NCBI GenBank assembly: GCA_045636125.1
Contig: JAZTWX010000020.1
Location: 1 to 64,000, forward strand
Direction: 5' to 3'
Origin: HGM04593 sp045636125
GTDB taxonomy: Bacteria; Bacteroidota; Bacteroidia; Bacteroidales; Bacteroidaceae
DNA length: 64,000 nucleotides
Of this stretch, positions 18,015-26,321 are shown piece after piece. Under the pieces are notes generated by a model. The model saw nothing but the letters and a program-made list of their open reading frames with translations. It was not told where the DNA came from and searched no databases. Made by a program: the position numbers and the translations under genes. Position 1 is the first letter of the stretch. Every line of letters begins with the position of its first letter.

Positions 18015-18743
18015 TTAAACCATAAAAAGTTCGCGCAACACGGCAGTGGAGCGCAAAAAGGGAAAATCGGGGATGTGCAGGCGGTAATACTCCTCAAAAG
18101 CAGTGAGGAAACTGCCGCGCAGTTCCTTGTTCAACCCCAAACGGCGCACTGTCTGAAAGTCGCTGTTCAAAAGTTGTGCGAAACGGGCCGTCGCATTGGG
18201 CATAAGAAAATGGGCGTGCAACGGATGCTCGCGCACGCAACAGCCCGACAGCATATCGAAATAACTGCCCTCCTGCGCCTCGCCTATATTGGGATAGATA
18301 CCCAGGAAAAGCAGCAGGCGCGAGAGGAAGACAAGGTGAAAGTCGGCATAAGCCTCATCGGCTGCATCTAACCACAAAAGCGCATTCTCAATAAAGGAAT
18401 AGAGGGTTTCGTCGGCACCCTCGTCGCGCAGGGAGTATGTGAGCACTTCGGCAAGAAACATTGCAATGGACGATTTTACGACATCGTATGGCAATGTGGC
18501 ATATAATTTAAGCGGTTGAGCATCGGCAATGCGGGCAAGCGACTTTGTGCTGCGCCCCGACGCTGAAAAGGCAACCATAGAGAGGGGCTGGAAAAGCACG
18601 TTGCGCACTTTGGAATTCTTGCTGCGCGTAACAGGCAACAGGAACGAACGACGGCCCGCTTGCCGGGAGTAAATATCGGCAATCATAAGCGAGTCGTTGT
18701 ATTTTATCGTGCGGAGCACAATTCCCTCGTACTTTTCTACCAT
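18015..18743 (-). CDS. recO: DNA repair protein RecO
   Basis: A 242-residue protein with the RecO N-terminal OB fold (YEGIVLRTIKYNDSLMIADIYSRQAG, shown in part, then SFLLPVTRSKNS and LFQPLSM) and the helical C-terminal domain. RecO works with RecR, encoded at 62700 in this window, and RecF to load RecA onto gapped DNA coated by SSB. A four-cysteine zinc site is not evident: only GCC near residue 177 is seen. The ATG at 18743 gives the standard start. A -7 element TAGTTTTG lies about 70 bases upstream (18814-18821, minus strand), back to back with the tRNA-Glu promoter. Confidence 0.93.
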   Translation of the reverse strand: MVEKYEGIVLRTIKYNDSLMIADIYSRQAGRRSFLLPVTRSKNSKVRNVLFQPLSMVAFSASGRSTKSLARIADAQPLKLYATLPYDVVKSSIAMFLAEVLTYSLRDEGADETLYSFIENALLWLDAADEAYADFHLVFLSRLLLFLGIYPNIGEAQEGSYFDMLSGCCVREHPLHAHFLMPNATARFAQLLNSDFQTVRRLGLNKELRGSFLTAFEEYYRLHIPDFPFLRSTAVLRELFMV

Positions 18744-18813
18744 ATAGCACAGAATTACCCAAAAAATGCCGGAAAAGAGAACGTTTCACGCCCAGAACCA
18801 ACATAATACGGCA

Positions 18814-18849
18814 CAAAACTACAAAAAAAAACTGGAAATTATTTGCCAA
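18814..18849 (-). promoter_or_regulatory. recO promoter
   Basis: On the minus strand, the -7 element TAGTTTTG occupies 18814-18821 and a possible -33 TTGG occupies 18846-18849, spacing 24. It overlaps the region of the divergent tRNA-Glu promoter, whose -33 begins at 18842. Confidence 0.6.
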
Positions 18850-18872
18850 TTCAAAAAAAGGTTTTACCTTTG
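18842..18872 (+). promoter_or_regulatory. Promoter of the tRNA-Glu / rpsT unit
   Basis: A textbook Bacteroidetes promoter: -33 TTTG at 18842-18845, a 19-bp spacer, and -7 TACCTTTG at 18865-18872. Transcription would start around 18880 and run through tRNA-Glu into rpsT. Confidence 0.85.
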
Positions 18873-18937
18873 CAGTCGCTTTACCACTAATATGTGATAA
18901 CAAGCGACAATCACCGCTCCAAAAGAGCAAAAAGGCT

Positions 18938-19009
18938 GGCCCATTCGTCTATCGGCTAGGACGCAAGATTTTCATTCTTGAAAGAGGGGTTCGATTCCCC
19001 TATGGGCTA
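18938..19009 (+). tRNA. tRNA-Glu (anticodon UUC)
   Basis: A full cloverleaf can be drawn. The acceptor GGCCCAT (18938-18944) pairs with ATGGGCT (19002-19008) with one G-U pair; the discriminator is A at 19009. The D arm is GTCT/GGAC, the anticodon stem CAAGA/TCTTG encloses loop TTTTCAT with anticodon TTC, and the T arm AGGGG/CCCCT encloses TTCGATT. No CCA is encoded. It lies 30 bases upstream of rpsT. Confidence 0.97.
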
Positions 19010-19039
19010 CTAATAAAAACTTGAATAATTTATAAAGAG

Positions 19040-19294
19040 ATGGCAAATCACAAATCATCACTTAAAAGAATCAGACAGACAGAGAAGAGAAATCTTCAAA
19101 ACCGTTATTTCGGTAAAAATATGCGTTCGGCAGTACGCGACTTGCGCGCTATGACCGACAAGAACGAGGCTTTGGCCAAGTTCCCCGAGGTTCAGAAAAT
19201 GCTTGACAGAATGGCTAAACGTGGTCTCATCCACAAGAACAAGGCTGCAAACCTCAAATCAGGTTTGTGCGCTAAAATCGCTAAATTAGCCTAA
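19040..19294 (+). CDS. rpsT: 30S ribosomal protein S20
   Basis: An 84-residue basic helical protein matching S20: it starts MANHKSSLKRIRQTEKRN and has the KRGLIHKNKAANLKS segment near the C-terminus. S20 is a primary binder of 16S rRNA. The gene shares the strong promoter at 18842 with tRNA-Glu and ends at a terminator 29 bases downstream. Codon choice is ordinary for the window. Confidence 0.97.
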   Translation: MANHKSSLKRIRQTEKRNLQNRYFGKNMRSAVRDLRAMTDKNEALAKFPEVQKMLDRMAKRGLIHKNKAANLKSGLCAKIAKLA

Positions 19295-19322
19295 TTTCTA
19301 AAACATATATTTACCTACGATA

Positions 19323-19347
19323 GGCTGGATGAATAATCCAGCCTTTT
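19323..19347 (+). terminator. rpsT terminator
   Basis: The 8-bp stem GGCTGGAT (19323-19330) / ATCCAGCC (19336-19343) with loop GAATA is followed by TTTT. Confidence 0.88.
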
Positions 19348-19576
19348 CGCGTTATACCCTCCCCGGCCGGTAGACAAATCAAAAAAAAAGCCTTCGGACC
19401 CGCATCCAAAGAAACGGAACAACCGACACACCGGCACACACCCTGTACACCGCCAAAAACCTACCGCAAGCCGCACGCTCACGAGGCAAGAAGCCGCACC
19501 ATACGCAACAACACCAGCAAAGTTTCCAAAATGGTAAAAACTACGTTTTTATGGGCTAATAAAAGCGCGGAAATCC
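19348..19576. other. Intergenic region upstream of gyrB
   Basis: From the rpsT terminator to the gyrB promoter I see no gene, tRNA or convincing hairpin. The stretch is rich in A and C on the plus strand, with an A9 run near 19381. Confidence 0.5.
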
Positions 19577-19607
19577 TTGCAGAATAGTGCATTTATTTGT
19601 ATTTTTG
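19577..19607 (+). promoter_or_regulatory. gyrB promoter
   Basis: -33 TTG at 19577-19579, a 20-bp spacer, and -7 TATTTTTG at 19600-19607. Transcription would start near 19614, just upstream of the ATG at 19637. This rules out the in-frame TTG at 19577 as the gyrB start. Confidence 0.8.
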
Positions 19608-19636
19608 TTGAGTTATTCCAACAAGAAAAATACACT

Positions 19637-21598
19637 ATGAGCGAAGAAGTAAAACAGAACACGGCAGCACAGTATTCAGCCGACAGTATTCAGGTTCTCG
19701 AAGGACTTGAAGCGGTGCGCAAACGCCCCGCAATGTACATTGGCGACATTAGCGAAAAGGGATTGCACCACCTTGTATACGAGGTTGTGGACAACTCTAT
19801 CGACGAGGCTATGGCCGGCTTCTGCACACACATAAATGTTTCAATCAACCCCGGCAATTCAATTACCGTACAGGACAATGGCCGTGGTATCCCCGTAGAC
19901 TGGCACGAGAAGGAGAACCGTTCGGCTCTCGAGGTTGTAATGACCGTACTCCACGCCGGTGGTAAATTCAACAAAGACTCTTACAAAGTATCGGGAGGAT
20001 TGCACGGCGTCGGCGTTTCGTGCGTAAACGCCCTTTCGACACATATGAAGACCGAGGTGTTCCGCGACGGAAAGCACTACGAGCAGAACTACTCTTGCGG
20101 AAAGCCCCTCGATCAGGTTCACTGCGTAGGAGATACCGACATTCGCGGTACACGCCAGACCTTCCAGCCCGATGACAGCATCTTCGTGGTTTCGGAATAC
20201 AAATACGAGATTCTCGCAACCCGTTTGCGCGAACTTGCATTCCTCAACGCCGGAATCACCATCACACTCACCGATAAGCGCGAGGCTGACGAGAACGGAG
20301 AGTACAAAAGTGAGACTTTCTACTCAACCGAGGGCTTGAAGGAGTTCGTGCGTTACATCGACGAGTCGCGCACACCCCTCATAAACGATGTAATCTACCT
20401 CAACACCGAAAAGAACGGAATCCCCATTGAGGCAGCCATCATCTACAACAACGGTTACAGCGAGAACGTACACTCATACGTAAACAACATCAACACCATA
20501 GAGGGTGGTACACACCTTGCAGGCTTCCGCCGTGCACTCACCCGTACCCTCAAAAAATATGCCGACGACACAAAGGCTCTTGAGAAAGCAAAAGTAGAGA
20601 TTTCGGGAGAGGACTTCCGCGAGGGACTCACCGCCATTGTTTCGGTTAAGGTTGCCGAGCCCCAGTTCGAGGGACAGACAAAGACCAAGCTCGGAAACAA
20701 CGAGGTTACAGGCGCTGTAGACCAGGCTGTGGGCGAAGCACTCGCTTACTACCTCGAGGAGCACCCCAAAGAGGCCAAAATGGTTGTCGACAAAGTTATT
20801 CTTGCAGCAACAGCTCGTATCGCAGCGCGCAAGGCACGCGAGAGCGTACAGCGCAAAACCCCTATGGGCGGTTGCGGTATGCCCGGCAAGCTCGCCGACT
20901 GCTCCGACAAAGACCCCGCACGTTGCGAGCTCTTCCTTGTGGAGGGTGATTCGGCCGGCGGTTCGGCAAAACAGGGCCGCAAGAACACATTCCAGGCTAT
21001 TCTCCCCTTGCGCGGTAAAATCCTCAACGTGGAGAAGGTAATGTGGCACAAGGCTTTCGAGAGCGACGAGATAAACAACATCATTCAGGCTATCGGCGTA
21101 CGCTTCGGCCTCGACCCCGAGGACAGCAAGAAAGCCAACATCGAAAAACTGCGCTACCACAAGATTATTATGATGGCCGATGCCGACGTCGACGGTGCTC
21201 ACATCGGTACACTTATTATGACACTCTTCTACCGTTATATGCCCGAAATCATTGAGGGAGGTTACCTCTACAAGGCAATGCCCCCGCTCTACCTCTGCAC
21301 AAAGGGCAAGGCAAAGAAATATTGCTACGACGACAAGGAGAAGGAGGCATTCATACAGGAGTATGCCGGCGGTAACGAGAAGGAGATTAACATTCAGCGC
21401 TACAAAGGTCTTGGAGAGATGAACCCCGAGCAATTGTGGGACACAACAATGAACCCCGAGACACGTACACTGAAACAGGTCACCATCCGCGATGCGCAGG
21501 AAGCCGACCACATATTCTCAATGCTTATGGGCGACGATGTAGGCCCCCGCAAAGAGTTTATCGAGAGAAACGCAACATACGCAAACATCGATGCATAA
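19637..21598 (+). CDS. gyrB: DNA gyrase subunit B
   Basis: A 653-residue type IIA topoisomerase subunit, the usual length for non-enterobacterial GyrB. The GHKL ATPase domain has EGLEAVRKRPAMYIGD, DNSIDEAM, DNGRGIPV and GGLHGVGVSCVNAL. The TOPRIM domain has LFLVEGDSAGGSAKQG and MADADVDGAHI. The C-terminus has YKGLGEMNPEQLW. With GyrA, encoded elsewhere, it introduces negative supercoils using ATP. The ATG at 19637 was chosen because it follows the promoter and gives the normal N-terminus. Confidence 0.97.
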   Translation: MSEEVKQNTAAQYSADSIQVLEGLEAVRKRPAMYIGDISEKGLHHLVYEVVDNSIDEAMAGFCTHINVSINPGNSITVQDNGRGIPVDWHEKENRSALEVVMTVLHAGGKFNKDSYKVSGGLHGVGVSCVNALSTHMKTEVFRDGKHYEQNYSCGKPLDQVHCVGDTDIRGTRQTFQPDDSIFVVSEYKYEILATRLRELAFLNAGITITLTDKREADENGEYKSETFYSTEGLKEFVRYIDESRTPLINDVIYLNTEKNGIPIEAAIIYNNGYSENVHSYVNNINTIEGGTHLAGFRRALTRTLKKYADDTKALEKAKVEISGEDFREGLTAIVSVKVAEPQFEGQTKTKLGNNEVTGAVDQAVGEALAYYLEEHPKEAKMVVDKVILAATARIAARKARESVQRKTPMGGCGMPGKLADCSDKDPARCELFLVEGDSAGGSAKQGRKNTFQAILPLRGKILNVEKVMWHKAFESDEINNIIQAIGVRFGLDPEDSKKANIEKLRYHKIIMMADADVDGAHIGTLIMTLFYRYMPEIIEGGYLYKAMPPLYLCTKGKAKKYCYDDKEKEAFIQEYAGGNEKEINIQRYKGLGEMNPEQLWDTTMNPETRTLKQVTIRDAQEADHIFSMLMGDDVGPRKEFIERNATYANIDA

Positions 21599-21602
21599 CA
21601 AG

Positions 21603-21718
21603 ACAACAAAGAGGGTGACCCAAAAGTCATTTTGCAAAGAGAACAAACCCTGCCAGAGCACATTCTGACAGGGTTTGCTTGTTCTTAAACGGGGCTTTTG
21701 AGCCAACCCCTTTGTTGT
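21603..21718. terminator. Structured terminator region between convergent gyrB and nitroreductase-like genes
   Basis: Several inverted repeats nest here. CAAACCCTG (21644-21652) pairs with CAGGGTTTG (21669-21677), and the outer GAAC/GTTC bases can extend the stem after a small bulge. ACAACAAAG (21603-21611) can pair with CTTTGTTGT (21710-21718), and a GGGG/CCCC hairpin lies near 21690-21710. The flanking genes converge, so a bidirectional terminator is likely. T tracts are short. Confidence 0.55.
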
Positions 21719-21803
21719 TCACACCCTTTCTTGTAGACACCTTCAGGAATATTCTTTTTCGGTAAAGAAATTATTGCCCCCCAACAATCCTCCGCCGCCA
21801 TAA

Positions 21804-22295
21804 TCATTCTATTATAAAACTGTTTACCTCACAAGCAGACAAGGGCTGAAATTCCGCTGCGCGCCCCACAGCAAGAAGAGCCACGGGAACAAGCCCGCCA
21901 CACTCCTGCAACGCAAAATCCTTTACAACAGCACCGCTCAGGCCAATTTCGGCAGCCTGCAAAAGCATTGCCTGCACAGCCCTGCCAAGAGTAAAAGAGC
22001 AGCACTCTGCGGGCGCATATACCGCAATGCAGGCTGTGGGCGACAGCACACCTGTAACACACTGCACAGCATCGTCGCCACAAAGTAATTTATAACGGAA
22101 AGCAGCTGCGGGAGCAACCTTCACAGCTGCCACCACAATGCGCCGTAATTGGTCGTGGCGCACCTTAAAGCCATCGAACTCCGTTGCACAGCTTTTCTCA
22201 ATGAGAACGGCAACAGAAGCACCCCTTGCAGCCCCCTGCGAGGTTGCACGCGCCTTGTATTGCTCCATTCTTTTTTCTAAAAAATTATCGGCCAT
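21804..22295 (-). CDS. Small nitroreductase-like protein
   Basis: A 163-residue protein. The start at 22295 (MADNFLEKRMEQYKA) was chosen because upstream in-frame starts lie inside or beyond the tRNA-Cys gene. The C-terminal half, FTLGRAVQAMLLQAAEIGLSG then VPVALLAVGRAAEF, resembles the ordered end of FMN-dependent nitroreductase folds, where a related segment precedes an AIG(R/Y)P motif. The usual N-terminal RRSxR flavin-binding motif is not visible, so enzymatic activity is uncertain. It lies downstream of tRNA-Cys on the same strand, separated by a palindromic terminator. Confidence 0.55.
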   Translation of the reverse strand: MADNFLEKRMEQYKARATSQGAARGASVAVLIEKSCATEFDGFKVRHDQLRRIVVAAVKVAPAAAFRYKLLCGDDAVQCVTGVLSPTACIAVYAPAECCSFTLGRAVQAMLLQAAEIGLSGAVVKDFALQECGGLVPVALLAVGRAAEFQPLSACEVNSFIIE

Positions 22296-22301
22296 AGTTC
22301 T

Positions 22302-22333
22302 ATAAAAAAGAAAGCACCGCAATTGCGGTGCTT
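22302..22333 (-). terminator. Terminator of tRNA-Cys
   Basis: The perfect palindrome AAGCACCGC (22312-22320) / GCGGTGCTT (22325-22333) with loop AATT is followed on the minus strand by a T-rich run (22302-22311). It stands directly after the tRNA 3' end and 16 bases before the nitroreductase-like start codon. Confidence 0.85.
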
Positions 22334-22335
22334 CG

Positions 22336-22407
22336 AGGTACCTGGCGGATTCGAACCGCCGTACATGGTTTTGCAGACCACTGACTAAGCCACTCATCCA
22401 AGGTACC
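22336..22407 (-). tRNA. tRNA-Cys (anticodon GCA)
   Basis: Read on the minus strand, acceptor GGTACCT pairs with AGGTACC and the discriminator is U, as usual for tRNA-Cys. The anticodon loop CTGCAAA carries GCA and the T arm is GGCGG-TTCGAAT-CCGCC. No CCA is encoded. A strong promoter lies 37 bases upstream. Confidence 0.97.
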
Positions 22408-22443
22408 AAATTGCTCACAAGGCATATGCCCCATTTGCAGCGA

Positions 22444-22475
22444 CAAAGGTATAACTATTTTTCATAAACGGCAAA
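22444..22475 (-). promoter_or_regulatory. Promoter of tRNA-Cys
   Basis: On the minus strand, -33 TTTG lies at 22472-22475, then a 20-bp spacer, then -7 TACCTTTG at 22444-22451. The -7 is identical to that of the tRNA-Glu promoter. Confidence 0.85.
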
Positions 22476-22546
22476 TTATGGAACCTATTTTTTAGTCACA
22501 AACACCTTTTTATGCCATTTTTAATAGAAATATAAAGTTTAAGACC

Positions 22547-22554
22547 TATCTTCG
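22547..22554 (+). promoter_or_regulatory. tilS -7 element (TATCTTCG variant)
   Basis: TATCTTCG differs from TAnnTTTG only at the seventh base and stands 17 bases before the tilS start. No -33 TTTG is visible at the expected distance. The same octamer precedes recR and engB. Confidence 0.5.
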
Positions 22555-22571
22555 CACATATAAAGGAGAAA

Positions 22572-23885
22572 ATGGTACACAAAGTCGCTAAATTCATAGA
22601 GAAAAAAGCTTTACTCGCCGACGGGGCAAAAGTTATTGTGGCATTGAGCGGAGGTGCCGACTCGGTGGCGCTTCTGCTTGTATTGCAGAAACTGGGTTAC
22701 TGCTGCACTGCCGTACACTGTAATTTCCACCTGCGCGGCGAGGAGAGTATGCGCGATGAACATTTTGTGCGCGAGCTGTGCCACCGCCGCAACGTTCCAC
22801 TCACGGTTGTAGACTTTGACACCACCGCATACGCACAAGAAAAGAAGATTTCCATTGAGATGGCAGCCCGCGAACTGCGCTACGAGGCATTTAAGCGCCT
22901 GCGCAAGGAGAGTGGCGCAACAGCCATTGCCGTAGCGCACCACCGCGACGACAGCAGCGAGACGGTTCTCCTGAACCTGCTGCGCGGCACAGGAATAAAG
23001 GGGTTGCGCGGCATTCAGCCGAAAAACGGCTACATTGTGCGCCCGTTGCTGTGCGTTGGGCGTAGCGACATTCAGGAATACCTGCACTACCGCGGCGAGG
23101 AGTATGTTACCGACAGCACCAACCTGCAGACCGACTACACACGCAACAAGGTGAGACTCGAGATTCTCCCTGCAATGAGCAAGATAAACCCGTCAATCAT
23201 AGAGAGCATAGCCCAAACAGCCGAACGTGTGAGCGAGGCCGAAAAGGTGTATGCAGCAGCCATTGCCCAGGGAATAGAAAGAGTGAAAAAAGGCAACGCG
23301 ATAGACATTGAGAAGCTCACAAAAGAGCCCTCGCCCGCAGCGCTGCTGCACGAAATTCTGCAACCACTAGGGTTTAACTCCACACAGATAGGCGACATTT
23401 GCAGCACAATGGAGAGAGAGGGTTGCCACACATTCGAGAGCAACGGGTGGCGCGTTATAAAAGACCGCACAACACTCATCGTTACACAAAAGAGAGGCGA
23501 GGGGAGCACCGAAACGGAACTTATAACCGATGGTGCAACAGAAACACCACAAGGCACTGTATTATGTTCCACAATGCCCTTTAACGGCGAAATAGAGCGC
23601 GTAAAAGAGGTTGCCACGCTCGACTATGAAAAAATTCTGCCACCGCTCACGCTGCGCCGTTGGCGCAAAGGCGACCGCTTCGCCCCGTTCGGAATGCGCG
23701 GCAGCAAGCTCGTCAGCGACTATATGACCGACAAGAAGATGAACGCCGTGCAGAAGGAGCAGCAGCTTGTAGTGACCGACTCCGCAGGCACTATTCTATG
23801 GCTCGTGGGCGAAAGACCCGCAGCACACTGCAGCGTAACGGAGGAGACAAAAAAAATCCTCCGCATCGAATGGCGGAGGATATAA
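22572..23885 (+). CDS. tilS: tRNA(Ile)-lysidine synthase TilS
   Basis: A 437-residue N-type ATP pyrophosphatase. The P-loop SGGADS occurs in VALSGGADSVALLL, followed by AVHCNFHLRGEES, AVAHHRDDSSETVLLNLLRGTG and the RPLL and TDxTNxxxxxxRN-like (TDSTNLQTDYTRNKVR) signatures. The C-terminal TilS domain includes LRRWRKGDRFAPFGM and LVSDYMTDKKM. It adds lysine to C34 of tRNA-Ile2 so that AUA is read as Ile. Its last codons overlap a terminator that serves the convergent minus-strand dnaN-rlmB operon. Confidence 0.96.
   Translation: MVHKVAKFIEKKALLADGAKVIVALSGGADSVALLLVLQKLGYCCTAVHCNFHLRGEESMRDEHFVRELCHRRNVPLTVVDFDTTAYAQEKKISIEMAARELRYEAFKRLRKESGATAIAVAHHRDDSSETVLLNLLRGTGIKGLRGIQPKNGYIVRPLLCVGRSDIQEYLHYRGEEYVTDSTNLQTDYTRNKVRLEILPAMSKINPSIIESIAQTAERVSEAEKVYAAAIAQGIERVKKGNAIDIEKLTKEPSPAALLHEILQPLGFNSTQIGDICSTMEREGCHTFESNGWRVIKDRTTLIVTQKRGEGSTETELITDGATETPQGTVLCSTMPFNGEIERVKEVATLDYEKILPPLTLRRWRKGDRFAPFGMRGSKLVSDYMTDKKMNAVQKEQQLVVTDSAGTILWLVGERPAAHCSVTEETKKILRIEWRRI
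23849..23881 (-). terminator. Terminator of the dnaN-rlmB operon, inside the tilS 3' end
   Basis: The stem ATCCTCCGC (23856-23864) / GCGGAGGAT (23873-23881) is followed on the minus strand by an uninterrupted run of T (complement of A at 23849-23856). It begins 15 bases after the rlmB stop codon and is fully contained in the last codons of tilS. Confidence 0.8.
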
Positions 23886-23895
23886 GAGGGATTCA

Positions 23896-24642
23896 TTATT
23901 CAGCAAGGTGGCGCTGACGCACAGCCTCGTAGAGAATCACTCCTGTTGCCACCGACACGTTCAACGACTCAATGTTACCGAATTGCGGTATCTGCACCCA
24001 CTCGTCGCACAGCGCAAGATGCTCGCGTGGAATACCTGTATCTTCGGCACCCATCACAATGCATACAGGCTCGGTGTAAGCAGTCTGTGTGTAGTTTATT
24101 TCACCCTTCTCGGTTGCACATACAATCTTTATGCCCGATGCTTTAAGGTACTTGAGCGTTTCGGTGATATTCTTTTCACGGCACACGGGCAGAGTGTGCA
24201 ATGCACCGGCCGATGTCTTGACAGCGTCGGCGTTAACGGTTACGCTGTTGTGCGCAGGGATAATTATTGAATCGACTCCGGCACAGTCACAGGTGCGGGC
24301 AATAGAACCGAAGTTACGCACGTCGGTAATACCGTCGAGAAGCACAAGGAATGGGCTCTTGCCCTCCTCGTAGAGTGTGGGCACAAGTGTATCGACACTT
24401 GCATACTCCACAGCCGATATGAACGCAATCACACCCTGGTGGTTCTTGCGTGTTATGCGGTTGAGTTTCTCCACGGGCACGCGCAACACGGGTATTGTGC
24501 GACCTTTGAGGGCCGAGAACAACTCACGCGACAGCTCGCTCTGGATATCGCGCTTAACAAGAATCTTATCTACCTCTTTGCCGGCCTCAAGAGCCTCCAA
24601 CACGGCGCGTACGCCGAATATCATTTCGTTTGTGTTTACCAT
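23896..24642 (-). CDS. rlmB: 23S rRNA (guanosine-2251-2'-O)-methyltransferase, TrmH/SpoU family
   Basis: A 248-residue SPOUT methyltransferase. It has the N-terminal substrate-binding domain starting IFGVRAVLEALEAGKEVDKI, motif 1 DVRNFGSIARTCDCAGVD, and the SAM-binding knot motifs VMGAEDTGIPREHLALCD and IPQFGNIESLNVSVATGV. RlmB methylates the 2'-OH of G2251 in the peptidyl-transferase P loop; a neighbouring TrmH paralogue cannot be excluded by eye. It is the last gene of the dnaN operon, 10 bases after recN. Confidence 0.9.
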   Translation of the reverse strand: MVNTNEMIFGVRAVLEALEAGKEVDKILVKRDIQSELSRELFSALKGRTIPVLRVPVEKLNRITRKNHQGVIAFISAVEYASVDTLVPTLYEEGKSPFLVLLDGITDVRNFGSIARTCDCAGVDSIIIPAHNSVTVNADAVKTSAGALHTLPVCREKNITETLKYLKASGIKIVCATEKGEINYTQTAYTEPVCIVMGAEDTGIPREHLALCDEWVQIPQFGNIESLNVSVATGVILYEAVRQRHLAE

Positions 24643-24652
24643 AATCTATATT

Positions 24653-26320
24653 CTACTCTTGTGACAACATTTGGGTTGCGTTGGAAAGGGCCGCTTCGGT
24701 GAGAACCTCGCCGCTCATCATCTGCGCAATTTCACGCACGCGCTCCTCCTGTGTCAGTTTTATTATATTAGTAATTGTTCCTTTTACACTCTCCTCCTTG
24801 TACACCTTGTAGTGCGATGCTCCAAGAGCCGCAACCTGCGGCAGGTGGGTTATGCTTATAACCTGATTGCTCTTGCCGCCCATCTGTTTCATAAGGCGTC
24901 CCATACGCTCGGCAATAACACCCGATATACCGGTGTCAATCTCGTCGAATATGAGCGTAGGCTGTCCCATATTGCTTGCGACAAGCGATTTAAGGGCGAG
25001 CATCACACGCGCCATCTCACCACCCGATGCAACGTCGGACAGCGGCTGCGGAGCGCTTATGCTGTTGGCCGAGAAGAGGAAGGTTACCAGGTCTACCCCG
25101 GCGGGAGCAAACGAAACGGCTTTCTTCATTTCAACCTCGAAACGTATGAGCGGCATACCAAGGTTCACAAGAATGGCCGCAATATCACCCTCGAGCCCCT
25201 TTGCTGCCGCTGTACGCACAGCGGTTAGCTGCGCCGCAAGCTCGGCAAGCTCGCCACGCAATGCATCGAGGCGCGCCTCGGCCTCTTTTATTTCATAGTC
25301 GCCGTTGTCTATGTGGTCGAGCTTTTCGCGGTAGCCCGCTGCAAGAGCAATAAGTTCGGCAACGGTCTGCGCCTTGTGTTTCTTCTGCAGGCTGTAAAGG
25401 AGCGCAAGGCGCGAGTCGACATACTCCATACGCGAGGGAACAAACTGCACACGCTCGGCACGCTGCTGAAGTTCCTCACAACAATCCTTGAGCTCAATAT
25501 AATTGCTCTCTATGCGTTCCGAAAGCTCGGCGGCGGGAGCATAGTGCGACGATATTCGGGAGAGAGAGGCTGCTGCGTCGCGCAAAGCACGCAAAAGGCC
25601 GGCCTCGTCGTTACCCTCTATTGCACCCACGGCACCGTAGAGAGCAGCCTGAATATCTTCGGCGTGAGAGAGGGCATTCTGCTCCTCTTCGAGCTCTTCG
25701 AGCTCGCCATCCTTCAACGCCGCACCCTCGAGCTCTTCGAGCTGAAAACGCAACCACTCTTCGTCGCGGCTGCTGCGCTCGAGTTCTTCGCGAAGCTTCG
25801 CAAGTTCCTTTTCGGCAGCCGTGTAGGCGCTGTATTTCTGCTCGTAGGCACGCAAAAGGTCGCTGTCACCGGCAAGAATATCGAGCACATTGAGCTGGAA
25901 ATTGCGGTTACCGAGCAACAGATTCTGGTGCTGCGAGTGTATGTCTATAAGACGGCCGCCAAGTTCCTTGAGCAGTGCTGCCGCCACAGGAGTGTCGTTT
26001 ATGAACGCACGGCTGCGGCCGTTCGACGAAAGTTCGCGCCTTATTATGCAATCGTCGGCGCAGTAGTCTATTTCATTTTCGTCGAAAAAACTGCGCAACG
26101 AAAAGGACGATATATCGAAATGTCCCTCAATGATGCAACGGTCGGCACCCTCGCGTATAGACTTTGTGTCGGAACGCTGGCCCAGCATCATTGATATTGC
26201 TCCCAGAAAGACCGATTTTCCGGCGCCCGTTTCACCGGTAATCACCGAAAAACCCTGTTCAAAGTCCACCTCGGCCTTTTCTACAAGGGCAAAATTCTTT
26301 ATTATTATCGAACGTAACAT
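24653..26320 (-). CDS. recN: DNA repair protein RecN
   Basis: A 555-residue SMC-like ATPase. The N-terminal Walker A GETGAGKSVFLGA follows MLRSIIIKNFALVEKAEVDF. Two long coiled-coil arms (about residues 150-240 and 270-360) flank the centre. The signature LSDVASGGEMARVMLALK and the Walker B TLIFDEIDTGISG lie toward the C-terminus, and the D-loop region reads ITHLPQVAALG. RecN acts at double-strand breaks. The start at 26320 was chosen because it gives the canonical N-terminus; it lies 1 base after the stop of the upstream coaBC fusion gene. Confidence 0.96.
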   Translation of the reverse strand: MLRSIIIKNFALVEKAEVDFEQGFSVITGETGAGKSVFLGAISMMLGQRSDTKSIREGADRCIIEGHFDISSFSLRSFFDENEIDYCADDCIIRRELSSNGRSRAFINDTPVAAALLKELGGRLIDIHSQHQNLLLGNRNFQLNVLDILAGDSDLLRAYEQKYSAYTAAEKELAKLREELERSSRDEEWLRFQLEELEGAALKDGELEELEEEQNALSHAEDIQAALYGAVGAIEGNDEAGLLRALRDAAASLSRISSHYAPAAELSERIESNYIELKDCCEELQQRAERVQFVPSRMEYVDSRLALLYSLQKKHKAQTVAELIALAAGYREKLDHIDNGDYEIKEAEARLDALRGELAELAAQLTAVRTAAAKGLEGDIAAILVNLGMPLIRFEVEMKKAVSFAPAGVDLVTFLFSANSISAPQPLSDVASGGEMARVMLALKSLVASNMGQPTLIFDEIDTGISGVIAERMGRLMKQMGGKSNQVISITHLPQVAALGASHYKVYKEESVKGTITNIIKLTQEERVREIAQMMSGEVLTEAALSNATQMLSQE

Positions 26321-26321
26321 T

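Noticed and set aside
19577..19636. TTG start adding 20 residues to GyrB.
   Set aside because: It overlaps the -33 element of the gyrB promoter, upstream of the expected transcription start.
21599..21803. Possible small RNA or riboswitch downstream of gyrB.
   Set aside because: The hairpins here fit a bidirectional terminator between converging genes, and no promoter is seen for a separate transcript.
22296..22418. Upstream extension of the nitroreductase-like frame beginning at 22418.
   Set aside because: It would run through tRNA-Cys and its terminator; the start at 22295 gives a sensible N-terminus.
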